In this document: positions 25,904-34,350 of the stretch, piece by piece
How the letters are laid out: each line of letters opens with the position of its first letter
Position numbering within the stretch: position 1 is the stretch's first letter
Origin: Streptococcus ovuberis
GTDB lineage: Bacteria; Bacillota; Bacilli; Lactobacillales; Streptococcaceae
Assembly: GCF_012396585.1 (NCBI RefSeq)
Contig: NZ_JAAXPR010000024.1
Span: forward strand, 1 to 34,352
DNA: 34,352 nucleotides
Direction: 5' to 3'
Notes under the pieces: generated by a model
Database searches by the model: none
Seen by the model: the letters and a program-made list of their open reading frames with translations, nothing else
Told to the model about the DNA's origin: nothing
Translations under genes and position numbers: made by a program

Positions 25904-26503
25904 ATGACAAAAATGTATTATGCGCAAAAACCAGACGCTGCCCACGATATTCATGAACTAAGAGTGACCTTGCTTGGCCATTCCATGACCTTCCTGACAG
26001 ATGCGGGTGTCTTTTCGAAGAAAATGATTGATTTTGGTAGCCAAGTATTGCTCAATAGCATTGATTTTGGTACTGGAGAGAGTGTCCTTGACGTAGGGTG
26101 TGGTTATGGTCCTTTGGGCTTGGCTTTGGCTAAGGCTCAGGGAGTCGAGGTGACGTTGATTGACATCAATGAACGTGCTGTTGATTTGGCTAAGAAAAAT
26201 GCCGTTGCTAACCAGGTTCAAGCTCAGATTTTTCAGTCCAATCTCTATGAAAAAGTGGCGGGAACGTTTGACCACGTTATTTCAAATCCTCCTATCCGTG
26301 CAGGTAAAGAGGTTGTTCACACCGTTATTTCTGGTAGTAAGGGTTACTTAAAAAAAGGGGGGAGCTTAACCATTGTCATCCAAAAGAAACAGGGAGCTCC
26401 AAGTGCTAAGGCTAAGATGGAGGCAGTCTTTGGAAATGTAAACATTTTAAGAAAGGAGAAGGGATACTATATCCTGCAAAGCATTAAAGATGAGAACAGT
26501 TGA
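25904..26503 (+). CDS. RsmC-like class I SAM methyltransferase
   Basis: 199 residues. SAM motif VLDVGCGYGPLGLALA at about 62-77, acidic LIDINERAVDLAKKNA, and the N6/N2-amine motif NPPIRAGK in HVISNPPIRAGKEV, typical of RsmC-type enzymes that methylate G1207 of 16S rRNA. This is the single-domain Firmicutes form. It is first in the nucleoside operon and overlaps pdp by 14 nt, so it is probably transcribed with it even though its role is unrelated. The ribosome site is weak, and the promoter -10 ends only 6 nt before the ATG, so near-leaderless translation is possible. Confidence 0.88.
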   Translation: MTKMYYAQKPDAAHDIHELRVTLLGHSMTFLTDAGVFSKKMIDFGSQVLLNSIDFGTGESVLDVGCGYGPLGLALAKAQGVEVTLIDINERAVDLAKKNAVANQVQAQIFQSNLYEKVAGTFDHVISNPPIRAGKEVVHTVISGSKGYLKKGGSLTIVIQKKQGAPSAKAKMEAVFGNVNILRKEKGYYILQSIKDENS

Positions 26504-27767
26504 TTTAATTCAAAAGAAACGCAATGGTGAGGCCTTAACGGCAGAAGAAATCAAATGGCTGACAGAAGGTTATGTGGATGGTACTGTACCAGATTATCAG
26601 ATGGCGGCTTTTGCTATGGCGACCTATTTCCAAGGCATGACAACAGAGGAGATTTCTCATTTGACCATGGAAATGGTGGCATCTGGTGATCAGATTGATT
26701 TGTCTGCTATTTCTGGCATCAAAGTTGACAAGCACTCAACAGGTGGTGTCGGCGATAAGGTGACGTTAATTTTAGTACCTTTAGTCGCCTCATTTGATGT
26801 TCCGGTTGCTAAAATGAGTGGCCGTGGTTTGGGGCATACTGGTGGAACTTTGGATAAGCTTGAAGCTATTAAAGGGTTTAAGATTGAGCAAAGTCAGGAC
26901 AATTTCATTAAGCAAGTTCAGGAAATTGGTTTGTCTGTCATTGGACAATCTGAGAATTTAGTTAAGGCAGACAAGTTGCTTTATGCCCTTCGTGATGTGA
27001 CGGCCACGGTTGATATTATTCCACTGATTGCAAGCTCAGTCATGAGTAAAAAAATCGCCGCTGGAGCAGACGCTATCTTGTTAGATGTGACCGTCGGAGA
27101 TGGTGCCTTCATGAAGAATATAGATGATGCAAGAGAATTGGCACAGACGATGGTGAGTCTAGGAAAAGCTGTCGGTCGCCAGACGGTTGCTGTGTTGACG
27201 GATATGAGTCAGCCGGTTGGCCGCGCAATCGGCAACCGTTTAGAGATTCTGGAAGCCCTTGATATCCTGCAAGGTAAAGGACGTGACGATGTTACAAGCT
27301 TTATCTGTCATTTAGCTCAGCTTCTTCTGCGATTAGCTGGTGTTGACAAAACCGTGGAAGAGATTCATGCTAATCTGGAAAATGGCAAGGCATTGGCGAA
27401 ATTTGAAGCCATGGTGGAAGCCCAGGGAGGGGATCTAAAAGATCTTTACCGCCAACCAGTGGTTAAGGAAATCGTAGAAGTCAAATCTGAGAAAGATGGA
27501 TATATTGCAGCTCTCCCGGCTTTGGAATTCGGATTGTTTGCGATGAAGTTAGGAGCAGGTCGGGCAGTAAAAACGGACGTTCTTGACTATGAAACCGGTA
27601 TCGTATTCGATAAAAAAGTAGGTGATCCTGTGAAAACGGGTGAAATTATTGCAAAAATTTACACAAACCAAATTTTAAGTCAAAAAGAGCTGGCAGATTT
27701 CCAAAAAAATGTTAAAATAGATACAGAAGTTATTCAAGCTCAGGAAATCCTTGACATTATTTCATAA
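26490..27767 (+). CDS. pdp: Pyrimidine-nucleoside phosphorylase
   Basis: Phosphorolysis of uridine, thymidine and deoxyuridine to base plus (deoxy)ribose-1-phosphate. 425 residues. Signatures KHSTGGVGDK (phosphate binding), KMSGRGLGHTGGTLDKLEAI, LYALRDVTATV and SSVMSKKIAAGADAILLDV. The C-terminal domain contains AGRAVKTDVLDYETGI. The 14-nt overlap with the preceding gene and no clear ribosome site indicate translational coupling. Confidence 0.96.
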   Translation: MRTVDLIQKKRNGEALTAEEIKWLTEGYVDGTVPDYQMAAFAMATYFQGMTTEEISHLTMEMVASGDQIDLSAISGIKVDKHSTGGVGDKVTLILVPLVASFDVPVAKMSGRGLGHTGGTLDKLEAIKGFKIEQSQDNFIKQVQEIGLSVIGQSENLVKADKLLYALRDVTATVDIIPLIASSVMSKKIAAGADAILLDVTVGDGAFMKNIDDARELAQTMVSLGKAVGRQTVAVLTDMSQPVGRAIGNRLEILEALDILQGKGRDDVTSFICHLAQLLLRLAGVDKTVEEIHANLENGKALAKFEAMVEAQGGDLKDLYRQPVVKEIVEVKSEKDGYIAALPALEFGLFAMKLGAGRAVKTDVLDYETGIVFDKKVGDPVKTGEIIAKIYTNQILSQKELADFQKNVKIDTEVIQAQEILDIIS

Positions 27768-27783
27768 GTGAGAGGAGATTAAG

Positions 27784-28446
27784 ATGTTATTAAATAAATA
27801 TATTGACCACACGCTTTTAAAGCCAGAAAGTACTAAAGATCAAGTTCTGGACATTATCGCTCAGGCTAAAGCATATGATTTTGCCAGTGTCTGTATCAAT
27901 CCGACCTGGGTATCGCTTGCAGCGAAAGAACTAGCTCATACAGATGTTAAGGTATGTACGGTTATTGGGTTCCCGCTTGGAGCCAATACCTCAGCAGTCA
28001 AGGCCTTTGAAACGAAGGATGCTATTGCGAACGGTGCAGATGAGATTGACATGGTCATTAATATCGGTGCTTTGAAATCCGGTGATTTCGAGCTGGTTGA
28101 AGAAGATATTAGGGCTGTGGTTGAGGCCAGTGGTGACAAGTTAGTCAAAGTCATTATCGAAACTTGTCTCTTGACAGACAAGGAGAAAATTTTAGCTTGT
28201 GAATTGGCGAAGTCAGCGGGTGCAGACTTTGTTAAGACTTCAACTGGATTTTCAACAGGTGGTGCTAACGTGCATGACATCGCGCTAATGAGACAGATTG
28301 TTGGATCTGATATCGGTGTTAAGGCTTCAGGTGGGGCAAGGTCTCTAGAGGATGCCAATGCTTTCATCGAAGCTGGAGCTAATCGCATTGGCGCTTCTTC
28401 AGGCGTTGCGATCATGAAGGGGTTACAGGCTGATGGCGACTACTGA
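27784..28446 (+). CDS. deoC: Deoxyribose-phosphate aldolase
   Basis: Cleaves 2-deoxyribose-5-phosphate to glyceraldehyde-3-phosphate and acetaldehyde. 220 residues. Schiff-base Lys151 in [28 protein letters not shown] and [15 protein letters not shown] carry the other active-site residues. [14 protein letters not shown] binds phosphate. AGAGGAG is 6 nt before the ATG. It overlaps cdd by 14 nt. A phosphopentomutase gene, needed between Pdp and DeoC, is not in the window. Confidence 0.97.
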   Translation: MLLNKYIDHTLLKPESTKDQVLDIIAQAKAYDFASVCINPTWVSLAAKELAHTDVKVCTVIGFPLGANTSAVKAFETKDAIANGADEIDMVINIGALKSGDFELVEEDIRAVVEASGDKLVKVIIETCLLTDKEKILACELAKSAGADFVKTSTGFSTGGANVHDIALMRQIVGSDIGVKASGGARSLEDANAFIEAGANRIGASSGVAIMKGLQADGDY

Positions 28447-28822
28447 GTTGATTGAACTGGCCATAAAGGCTAGTGAACATGCCCATGTTCCGTATTCGCA
28501 TTTTCCGATTGGAGCTGCACTTGTTACTAAAGAAGGTCAGATCTTTACAGGATGCAATATCGAAAATGCTTCTTTTGGGTTGACTAACTGCGGAGAACGT
28601 ACGGCTATTTTCAAGGCTGTTTCTGAAGGCTATAAGGACTTTTCGGAGTTAATTGTTTATGGAAGGACTGAAGAGCCTGTTTCGCCTTGTGGTGCTTGCC
28701 GTCAAGTGATGGCAGAGTTTTTTGAAAAGGACATGCCAGTGACCTTAGTTTCTAAACACAAAACGACAGTCGAGATGACAGTCGGGGAGTTACTTCCATA
28801 TTCGTTTACAGATTTAACATAA
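28433..28822 (+). CDS. cdd: Cytidine deaminase
   Basis: Deaminates (deoxy)cytidine to (deoxy)uridine, which Pdp then uses. 129 residues, the small tetrameric form. Zinc ligands Cys53, Cys86 and Cys89 with catalytic Glu55 in NCGERTA and [21 protein letters not shown] and [12 protein letters not shown] bind substrate. AAGGGG precedes the ATG inside deoC. Confidence 0.97.
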   Translation: MATTELIELAIKASEHAHVPYSHFPIGAALVTKEGQIFTGCNIENASFGLTNCGERTAIFKAVSEGYKDFSELIVYGRTEEPVSPCGACRQVMAEFFEKDMPVTLVSKHKTTVEMTVGELLPYSFTDLT

Positions 28823-28850
28823 ATCTGGACAGTCATCATGACTGGTGCTT

Positions 28851-28876
28851 TGCAACAGGAGTTGCATAAAAATTTT
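28851..28876 (+). terminator. Weak terminator or attenuator before the lipoprotein gene
   Basis: TGCAAC/GTTGCA stem around AGGA (28851-28866), then TAAAAATTTTT, next to the ribosome site AGGAGG. A second small palindrome AGTCATcATGACT is at 28831-28843. It probably allows partial read-through. Confidence 0.45.
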
Positions 28877-28891
28877 TAGGAGGGTTCAGAA

Positions 28892-29968
28892 ATGAACAAA
28901 AAATTTGTTAGTTTAGGCCTTACAGCTGTTGCTGCTCTATCGCTTGCTGCTTGTGGAAGCCGTACAGCTAAGCAGGATGCTGCGACATCATCTTCAGCTG
29001 CTGAAGGGGAAGGTGCTATCAAAGCAGCTGTTGTCACAGACGTTGGTGGTGTTGATGACCGTTCCTTTAACCAGTCGGCTTGGGAAGGTTTGCAAGCTTG
29101 GGGTAAAGAAAATGGTTATTCTAAAGATAATGGATTTACGTACTTCCAGTCTAACAGCGAGTCTGACTATGTAACGAATTTGGATTCAGCAGTTTCTGGT
29201 GGTTACAACCTTGTCTTTGGTATCGGCTTCGCTCTTGAAACAGCGGTTGCAGAAGTAGCAGCCAATAACCCTGACACACACTTTGCTATCGTAGATAGTG
29301 TTGTTCCAGATATGGATAATGTTGTCAGCATTGGCTTTGCAGACCATGAAGCATCATATCTTGCAGGTGTAGCTGCTGCTAAATCTACCAAGACAAATCA
29401 TGTTGGCTTTATCGGTGGTATGGAAGGTGTCGTTATTGACCGTTTTGAAGCAGGTTTTGTAGCAGGGGTTAAATCTGTTAGCAAAGACATCAAGATTACC
29501 GTAGACTATGCAGGTTCATTTGTTGATGCTGCTAAAGGTCAAACGATTGCAGCTGCACAATATGCAGCTGGTGCAGACGTAATCTTCCATGCATCAGGTG
29601 GTACTGGTAATGGTGTATTTGCTGCAGCCAAGGCTGAAAACGAAACACGTAACGAAGCAGATAAGGTTTGGGTAATTGGTGTTGACCGTGACCAATCAGC
29701 AGAAGGGAAATACACTTCTAAAGATGGCAAAGACTCAAACTTTGTATTAGCATCAACAATCAAAGAAGTGGGCAACTCTGTTAAACAAATTGCATCTGAA
29801 GCTGTTAAGGGGAACTACCCAGGTGGTGAAGTCGTGAGCTTCTCACTTAAGGATAAGGGTGTAGAATTGGCTGAAACCAATTTGTCTGAAGAGGCTGCAA
29901 AAGCAGTTGCAGAAGCTAAGCAAGCAATCTTGGATGGTAAAGTAGAAGTGCCAGAAAAACCTGAATAA
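28892..29968 (+). CDS. BMP-family nucleoside-binding lipoprotein (PnrA/BmpA-like)
   Basis: 358 residues. Lipoprotein signal peptide MNKKFVSLGLTAVAALSLAA with lipobox LAAC and lipidated Cys21, then a Ser/Ala-rich tether. Mature domain of the BMP family: VVTDVGGVDDRSFNQSAWEG, SDYVTNLDSAVSGGYNLVFG, VGFIGGMEGVVIDRFEAGF, IGVDRDQSAEGKYTS. Family members bind purine or broad nucleosides at the cell surface for the ABC transporter encoded next. AGGAGGG precedes the ATG. High codon regularity suggests strong expression. Confidence 0.95.
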   Translation: MNKKFVSLGLTAVAALSLAACGSRTAKQDAATSSSAAEGEGAIKAAVVTDVGGVDDRSFNQSAWEGLQAWGKENGYSKDNGFTYFQSNSESDYVTNLDSAVSGGYNLVFGIGFALETAVAEVAANNPDTHFAIVDSVVPDMDNVVSIGFADHEASYLAGVAAAKSTKTNHVGFIGGMEGVVIDRFEAGFVAGVKSVSKDIKITVDYAGSFVDAAKGQTIAAAQYAAGADVIFHASGGTGNGVFAAAKAENETRNEADKVWVIGVDRDQSAEGKYTSKDGKDSNFVLASTIKEVGNSVKQIASEAVKGNYPGGEVVSFSLKDKGVELAETNLSEEAAKAVAEAKQAILDGKVEVPEKPE

Positions 29969-29977
29969 GCATTTAAC

Positions 29978-30031
29978 AGTCTCTCACAAACGTTTTTCCA
30001 GGAAGAGACTGGGCAATAAGTCCAGTCTTTT
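29978..30031 (+). terminator. Terminator after the lipoprotein gene with overlapping alternative hairpin
   Basis: Terminator stem GACTGG (30007-30012)/CCAGTC (30022-30027) then TTTTC. An alternative stem AGTCTCT (29978-29984)/AGAGACT (30004-30010) uses the same bases, so the two structures exclude each other. It probably lowers expression of the transporter genes relative to the binding protein. Confidence 0.6.
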
Positions 30032-30411
30032 CAAAATAGTTTAGAATGACCAATGTGTTGCAGAACTAATTGATCATTTAGGTATTTGAAAAATAAACCT
30101 GGCAAGGGACTGAGATTAGTTTTTTGCTGGAGATATCTAAGCTCTACCAGTCTATCCTCGGCTGGTAGAGGTGTTCGGGGGAGCTTACGTGAGTTGGCGA
30201 ATTCAGGGCTAAGAGGTCTGAGAAAAGATTGTTTCAGCTTGAGTATAGTAGCTCTTGAGCCGAATAGCTAAGGTGCTTAAAAACACTTTTTCAGAGCGTA
30301 GAGTTACAACTCCCCCTTTTCTTTGGAAACTGAGAATATTTTTTCTCAGTAAAGCTCATCTGGTGAGGTGGGTTTTACTGACCAAAAATAAACATCTGAA
30401 AGGATAGGACT
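30032..30411 (+). other. Structured non-coding spacer before the ABC ATPase gene
   Basis: About 380 bases with no credible ORF. Visible pairings: AACTAAT/ATTAGTT followed by T6 (30064-30125), a strong 9-bp hairpin CTCTACCAG/CTGGTAGAG (30142-30150/30162-30170), AAGGTG/CACTTT then TTTTC (about 30270-30291), GGGGGAG (30177-30183)/CTCCCCC (30310-30316) followed by TTTTCTTT, and ACTGAGAA/TTCTCAGT (about 30329-30350). It may be a leader RNA, a small RNA or a decayed insertion. I do not recognise a known riboswitch class. Confidence 0.5.
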
Positions 30412-31947
30412 ATGGGACAGGATTATGTCATTGAGATGCGTGGGATTACTAAGCGTTTTGGTGAATTTACGGCCAATGATAATATTAATTTGAATGTCAG
30501 AAAAGGTGAGATTCATGCCTTACTGGGAGAAAACGGTGCAGGCAAATCCACTCTGATGAACATGCTAGCAGGTCTTTTAGAACCAACTAGTGGTGAGATT
30601 ATCATTAATGGCGAGTCTGTGACGATTGATTCACCGTCTAAAGCTTCACGCCTAGGGATTGGGATGGTTCATCAGCACTTTATGTTGGTTGAAGCCTTTA
30701 CCGTTGCTGAAAATATCATTCTAGGTACTGAGACGACAAAAGGTGGCATCCTTGATCTTAAGCAAGCGACGAAGGATATTGTTGCTCTTTCTGAGAAATA
30801 TGGTTTAAAGATTGATCCGACAGCCAAGGTTGCCGACATTACGGTTGGTGCTCAACAACGGGTCGAGATTTTAAAGACGCTGTACCGTGGGGCCGATCTT
30901 TTGATTTTTGATGAGCCGACTGCTGTACTGACACCGGCAGAAATCACTGAACTTTTAGAAATTATGCGAACCTTGGTTAAGGAAGGCAAGTCCATCATCT
31001 TAATCACCCATAAATTAGACGAAATCCGTGCGGTTGCAAACTCCGTTACAGTTATCAGGCGTGGGAAGTCTATTCAAACGGTTCCAGTGGCAGGTGCTAC
31101 CAATGCGGACTTGGCTGAATGGATGGTGGGACGTTCTGTTTCATTCAAAACCGAAAAAATAGCTTCTAATCCTAAAGAAACCATTCTTTCTATCAAGGAT
31201 CTGGTTGTTGATGAAAACCGTGGTATTCCAGCGGTTAAGAACCTCTCCTTAGATGTTCGGGCAGGTGAAATCGTTGGGATTGCTGGAATAGATGGCAATG
31301 GGCAGAGTGAGTTGATTCAAGCGATCACAGGTCTTCGTAAGGTTAAGTCAGGTCAGATTTTGATTAAAGGGGAAGATGTTGTTGGCAAATCCCCTCGTAA
31401 AATTACTGAGATGCAAGTCAGTCATGTTCCTGAAGACCGCCACAGAGATGGTTTGGTCTTGGATATGACGATTGCGGAGAATATCTCCCTCCAGACCTAT
31501 TATAAGGAACCGATTTCCAAAAATGGGATTCTAAACTATAATGCTATCAATCAAAAAGCAAGACAGTTGATGGATGAGTTTGATGTTCGAGCCGCAAGTG
31601 AATATGTCTCTGCTAAGGCGCTTTCTGGTGGTAACCAGCAAAAAGCAATTATTGCGCGTGAAGTAGACCGTAATCCGGATCTTCTTATCGTTAGTCAACC
31701 AACACGTGGTCTAGATGTTGGGGCTATTGAGTATATCCGTAAGCGTCTTATTGCTGAGCGTGATAAGGGGAAAGCTGTTCTTGTAGTCAGCTTTGAATTA
31801 GATGAGATTCTTGACCTGTCAGACCGTATCGCAGTCATTCACGATGGTAGTATTCATGGGATTGTCGATCCTGCTACAACCAACAAACAAGAACTTGGGG
31901 TCTTAATGGCTGGTGGCTATTTAAAGAAAGGAGAGAGTCATGTCTAA
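30412..31947 (+). CDS. Nucleoside ABC transporter ATP-binding protein (tandem ATPase)
   Basis: 511 residues with two ABC domains, as in sugar and nucleoside importers of the RbsA/NupA type. Domain 1: Walker A GENGAGKST at 39-47, degenerate signature ITVGAQQRVE, Walker B LLIFDEPTAV. Domain 2: atypical Walker A GIDGNGQSE, signature LSGGNQQKAI, Walker B LLIVSQPTRGLD with Gln in place of the catalytic Glu. Only domain 1 is therefore expected to hydrolyse ATP well, a usual feature of the family. AAAGGA precedes the ATG. It overlaps the first permease gene by 8 nt. Confidence 0.95.
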   Translation: MGQDYVIEMRGITKRFGEFTANDNINLNVRKGEIHALLGENGAGKSTLMNMLAGLLEPTSGEIIINGESVTIDSPSKASRLGIGMVHQHFMLVEAFTVAENIILGTETTKGGILDLKQATKDIVALSEKYGLKIDPTAKVADITVGAQQRVEILKTLYRGADLLIFDEPTAVLTPAEITELLEIMRTLVKEGKSIILITHKLDEIRAVANSVTVIRRGKSIQTVPVAGATNADLAEWMVGRSVSFKTEKIASNPKETILSIKDLVVDENRGIPAVKNLSLDVRAGEIVGIAGIDGNGQSELIQAITGLRKVKSGQILIKGEDVVGKSPRKITEMQVSHVPEDRHRDGLVLDMTIAENISLQTYYKEPISKNGILNYNAINQKARQLMDEFDVRAASEYVSAKALSGGNQQKAIIAREVDRNPDLLIVSQPTRGLDVGAIEYIRKRLIAERDKGKAVLVVSFELDEILDLSDRIAVIHDGSIHGIVDPATTNKQELGVLMAGGYLKKGESHV

Positions 31948-33001
31948 GAAAACTCAAAATTTAGTGATTCCCTTATTAGCGGTCCTCTCGGGATTGCTTC
32001 TAGGTGCCATTATTATGCTAGTATTTGGCTATGATCCAATCTGGGGCTACGAAGAACTCTTTTATTCAGCATTTGGGTCTGTCAAATCTGTCGGAGAGAT
32101 TTTCCGTGCTATGGCGCCCTTGGTCTTCACTGCTCTGGGCTTTGCGGTTGCTAGTCGTGCCGGTTTCTTTAACGTCGGTCTAGCTGGTCAAGCCTTGGTA
32201 GGCTGGGTTTTCTCTGGCTGGTTTGCTTTGGCCAATCCAGATCTTCCTCGCCCAATTCTGATTTTAGGGACCGTTCTCATCGCTATGATTGCAGGAGGAA
32301 TTGCAGGTGCTATTCCAGGTATCCTGCGGGCATATCTTGGAACCAGTGAGGTCATTGTGACCATCATGATGAACTATATCTTGCTCTATGTGAGCAACCA
32401 TATTATCCGTAATGTTTTTGCTGACGAATTGATGAAAAATACAGATTCAAGTATCAACATATCGGCCAATGCCTCTTATCAGACCGAGTGGTTACGTGCC
32501 TTAACGGATAATTCTCGGATGAATATTGGGATTTTCTTTGCCTTAATTGCAGTAATCATTATTTGGTTCCTCATGACTAAGACAACTCTAGGATTTGAAA
32601 TCCGTTCGGTAGGCCTTAATGCGACAGCAGCAGATTATGCTGGGATGTCTGCTAAGCGAACCATTATCCTGTCCATGATTATTTCAGGGGCGTTAGCCGG
32701 TCTTGGTGGAGCTGTAGAAGGACTTGGGACCTTCCAAAATGTTTATATCCAAGGGGCTAACCTGGCTATTGGTTTCAACGGGATGTCTGTTGCCCTCCTA
32801 GCGACTAATTCGCCTCTAGGAATCCCGTTTGCAGCCTTTCTCTTTGGTGTCCTTTCCATCGGTGCTCCGGGGATGGTTCGTGCTGGTATTCCGCCAGAAT
32901 TGATTAATGTTGTAACGGCTTCAATCATCTTCTTTATCGGGGTGAAATTTATCTTTGAACAATTGCTCAAGGCCAAAAAAACTGTGAAAGGAGCGAAGTA
33001 A
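31940..33001 (+). CDS. Nucleoside ABC transporter permease 1
   Basis: 353 residues, strongly hydrophobic, with multiple membrane helices of the BPD_transp_2 (LivM/RbsC-like) family. Typical segments are GFAVASRAGFFNVGLAGQAL, YLGTSEVIVTIMMNYI and GFEIRSVGLNATAADYAGMS (cytoplasmic coupling region), and GLGGAVEGLG. GGAG precedes the ATG. It pairs with the next gene to form the membrane channel. Confidence 0.94.
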   Translation: MSKKTQNLVIPLLAVLSGLLLGAIIMLVFGYDPIWGYEELFYSAFGSVKSVGEIFRAMAPLVFTALGFAVASRAGFFNVGLAGQALVGWVFSGWFALANPDLPRPILILGTVLIAMIAGGIAGAIPGILRAYLGTSEVIVTIMMNYILLYVSNHIIRNVFADELMKNTDSSINISANASYQTEWLRALTDNSRMNIGIFFALIAVIIIWFLMTKTTLGFEIRSVGLNATAADYAGMSAKRTIILSMIISGALAGLGGAVEGLGTFQNVYIQGANLAIGFNGMSVALLATNSPLGIPFAAFLFGVLSIGAPGMVRAGIPPELINVVTASIIFFIGVKFIFEQLLKAKKTVKGAK

Positions 33002-33002
33002 G

Positions 33003-33959
33003 ATGAATACAATGTCTATTTTAATCCTCTTGATTTCGCAGATGCTGATCTATTCAGCACCGTTGATTTTTACCAGTCTCGGAGGTGTTTTCTCAGAACG
33101 AGCTGGTATTGTCAATGTCGGTCTTGAAGGAATCATGGTTATTGGAGCCTTTGCTGGTGTCGTGTTTAACATTCAATTCGCGGAAACTTTAGGAAAATCA
33201 ACTCCTCTGATAGCTGTTTTGGTCGGAGGGCTAGCTGGTCTTCTCTTTGCAGTGATTCATGCGGTTGCGACTATCACCTTGCGAGCAGATCATGTGGTCT
33301 CTGGTACGGTTTTGAATCTTCTAGCTCCAGCCTTATCTGTCTTTTTGATTAAGGTGTTTTACGGAAAAGGTCAGACAGATAGTATTTCCCGTTCCTTTGG
33401 GAAATTCTCCTTCCCAGTGCTTAAAGATATTCCTGTCTTGGGTGACTTATTTTTTAAAAATACTAGTTTGATGGGGTATGTGGCCATTTTAACGGCATTT
33501 CTATCTTGGTTTATCCTCTATAAGACTAAGTTTGGCTTGCGTCTGCGCTCTGTCGGTGAACATCCTCAAGCAGCGGATACTCTAGGGATCAATGTTTATG
33601 CCATGCGCTATGCAGGCGTTTTGATGGCTGGTTTCCTAGGTGGTGTCGGTGGTGCGGTTAGCGCCCAATCGGTTAATATTAATTTCTCAGCAACAACCAT
33701 TGTTGGTTCTGGCTTTATCGCCTTAGCGGCTGTGATTTTTGGGAAATGGAATCCGATTGGAGCCATGTTAGCTAGTCTCTTCTTTGGCTTATCTCAGAGT
33801 TTAGCTGTTATCGGGAACCAGATTCCCTTCTTGTCGAAAGTGCCAGCAGTTTATTTGCAGATTGCTCCTTACGTCATTACAGTTGTAGCCTTGGCCTTGT
33901 TCTTCGGTAAAGCTGTTGCTCCTAAAGCAGATGGTGTCAACTATATCAAGTCTAAATAA
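33003..33959 (+). CDS. Nucleoside ABC transporter permease 2
   Basis: 318 residues, second BPD_transp_2 permease. FTSLGGVFSERAGIVNVGLEG near the N-terminus, VVSGTVLNLLAPALSVFL, GLRLRSVGEHPQAADTLGIN (coupling helix) and GGVGGAVSAQ. It starts 1 nt after the stop of permease 1, with GGAG upstream. It is the last gene of the transporter set. Confidence 0.94.
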   Translation: MNTMSILILLISQMLIYSAPLIFTSLGGVFSERAGIVNVGLEGIMVIGAFAGVVFNIQFAETLGKSTPLIAVLVGGLAGLLFAVIHAVATITLRADHVVSGTVLNLLAPALSVFLIKVFYGKGQTDSISRSFGKFSFPVLKDIPVLGDLFFKNTSLMGYVAILTAFLSWFILYKTKFGLRLRSVGEHPQAADTLGINVYAMRYAGVLMAGFLGGVGGAVSAQSVNINFSATTIVGSGFIALAAVIFGKWNPIGAMLASLFFGLSQSLAVIGNQIPFLSKVPAVYLQIAPYVITVVALALFFGKAVAPKADGVNYIKSK

Positions 33960-34090
33960 GCTAAAGGGTCTAGGCATTTCACATGAAAAAACGATCTGTG
34001 CTTTGACCATTCGGGGTGTCGTGCTGTTTTCAAATGGATAGCCCTACGGTAACTTTTTAACTGCCATTTTAGAAGTGACACAATTGAAAA

Positions 34091-34136
34091 ACACCTAAAA
34101 TTAAGGTTTTAGCACTCTTGATTTTAGGTGTATTTT
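34091..34136. terminator. Bidirectional hairpin after the transporter operon
   Basis: 15-bp stem ACACCTAAAATTAAG/CTTGATTTTAGGTGT (34091-34105/34117-34131, one G-U), with ATTTT after it on plus and TTTTTC on minus. It lies in the gene-free stretch 33960-34263, whose first 130 bases show nothing else clear. Confidence 0.65.
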
Positions 34137-34205
34137 GATGCATTCTAAAGCGTTTTTGGACAAGCATGTTATGCTCATCTAAAATCAAAACCTATCTCTT
34201 TGTGA

Positions 34206-34231
34206 CCATTGTCTGTTGACGATGGTTTTTT
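34206..34231 (+). terminator. Intrinsic terminator
   Basis: CCATTGTC/GACGATGG stem (34206-34213/34218-34225, one G-U) with loop TGTT, then TTTTTT. Confidence 0.8.
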
Positions 34232-34254
34232 GCCTCATTGTCAACTGTAGTGGG
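34232..34254 (-). mobile_element. Terminal inverted repeat of an ISL3-type element
   Basis: GCCTCATTGTCAACTGTAGTGGG resembles ISL3-family ends (GGCTCTTTGTCAA..GTAGTGGG type, from memory) and lies just outside the transposase stop. The other end and any target duplication are outside the window. Confidence 0.5.
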
Positions 34255-34263
34255 TTGACCAAT

Positions 34264-34350
34264 CTAACATCGAGAGAGGACAAGCTTTGTCTTCTCTTGT
34301 TTTATGTTTATCGCAATGAAAATGCGAGTTTTGAAGTTTTCAAAGTTCCG
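34264..34350 (-). CDS. C-terminal end of an ISL3-family transposase (cut by window edge)
   Basis: 28 residues run in from the right edge: RNFENFKTRIFIAINIKQ then EKTKLVLSRC and TAG. The RNFxNFKxRI block is the conserved C-terminus of ISL3 transposases (..GYRNFxNFKxRI..). The last codons overlap a hairpin GAGAGGACAA/TTGTCTTCTC. Whether the rest is intact cannot be seen. Confidence 0.65.
   Translation of the reverse strand, partial: RNFENFKTRIFIAINIKQEKTKLVLSRC

Noticed and set aside
30086..30271. 61-codon plus-strand ORF in the structured spacer
   Set aside because: Ser/Arg/Leu-rich low-complexity translation with no ribosome site; it overlaps strong hairpins typical of non-coding RNA.
30060..30320. 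Known riboswitch (purine, TPP, THF) or PyrR site in the spacer
   Set aside because: Only short fragments such as CTGAGA appear; the full conserved cores are not present.
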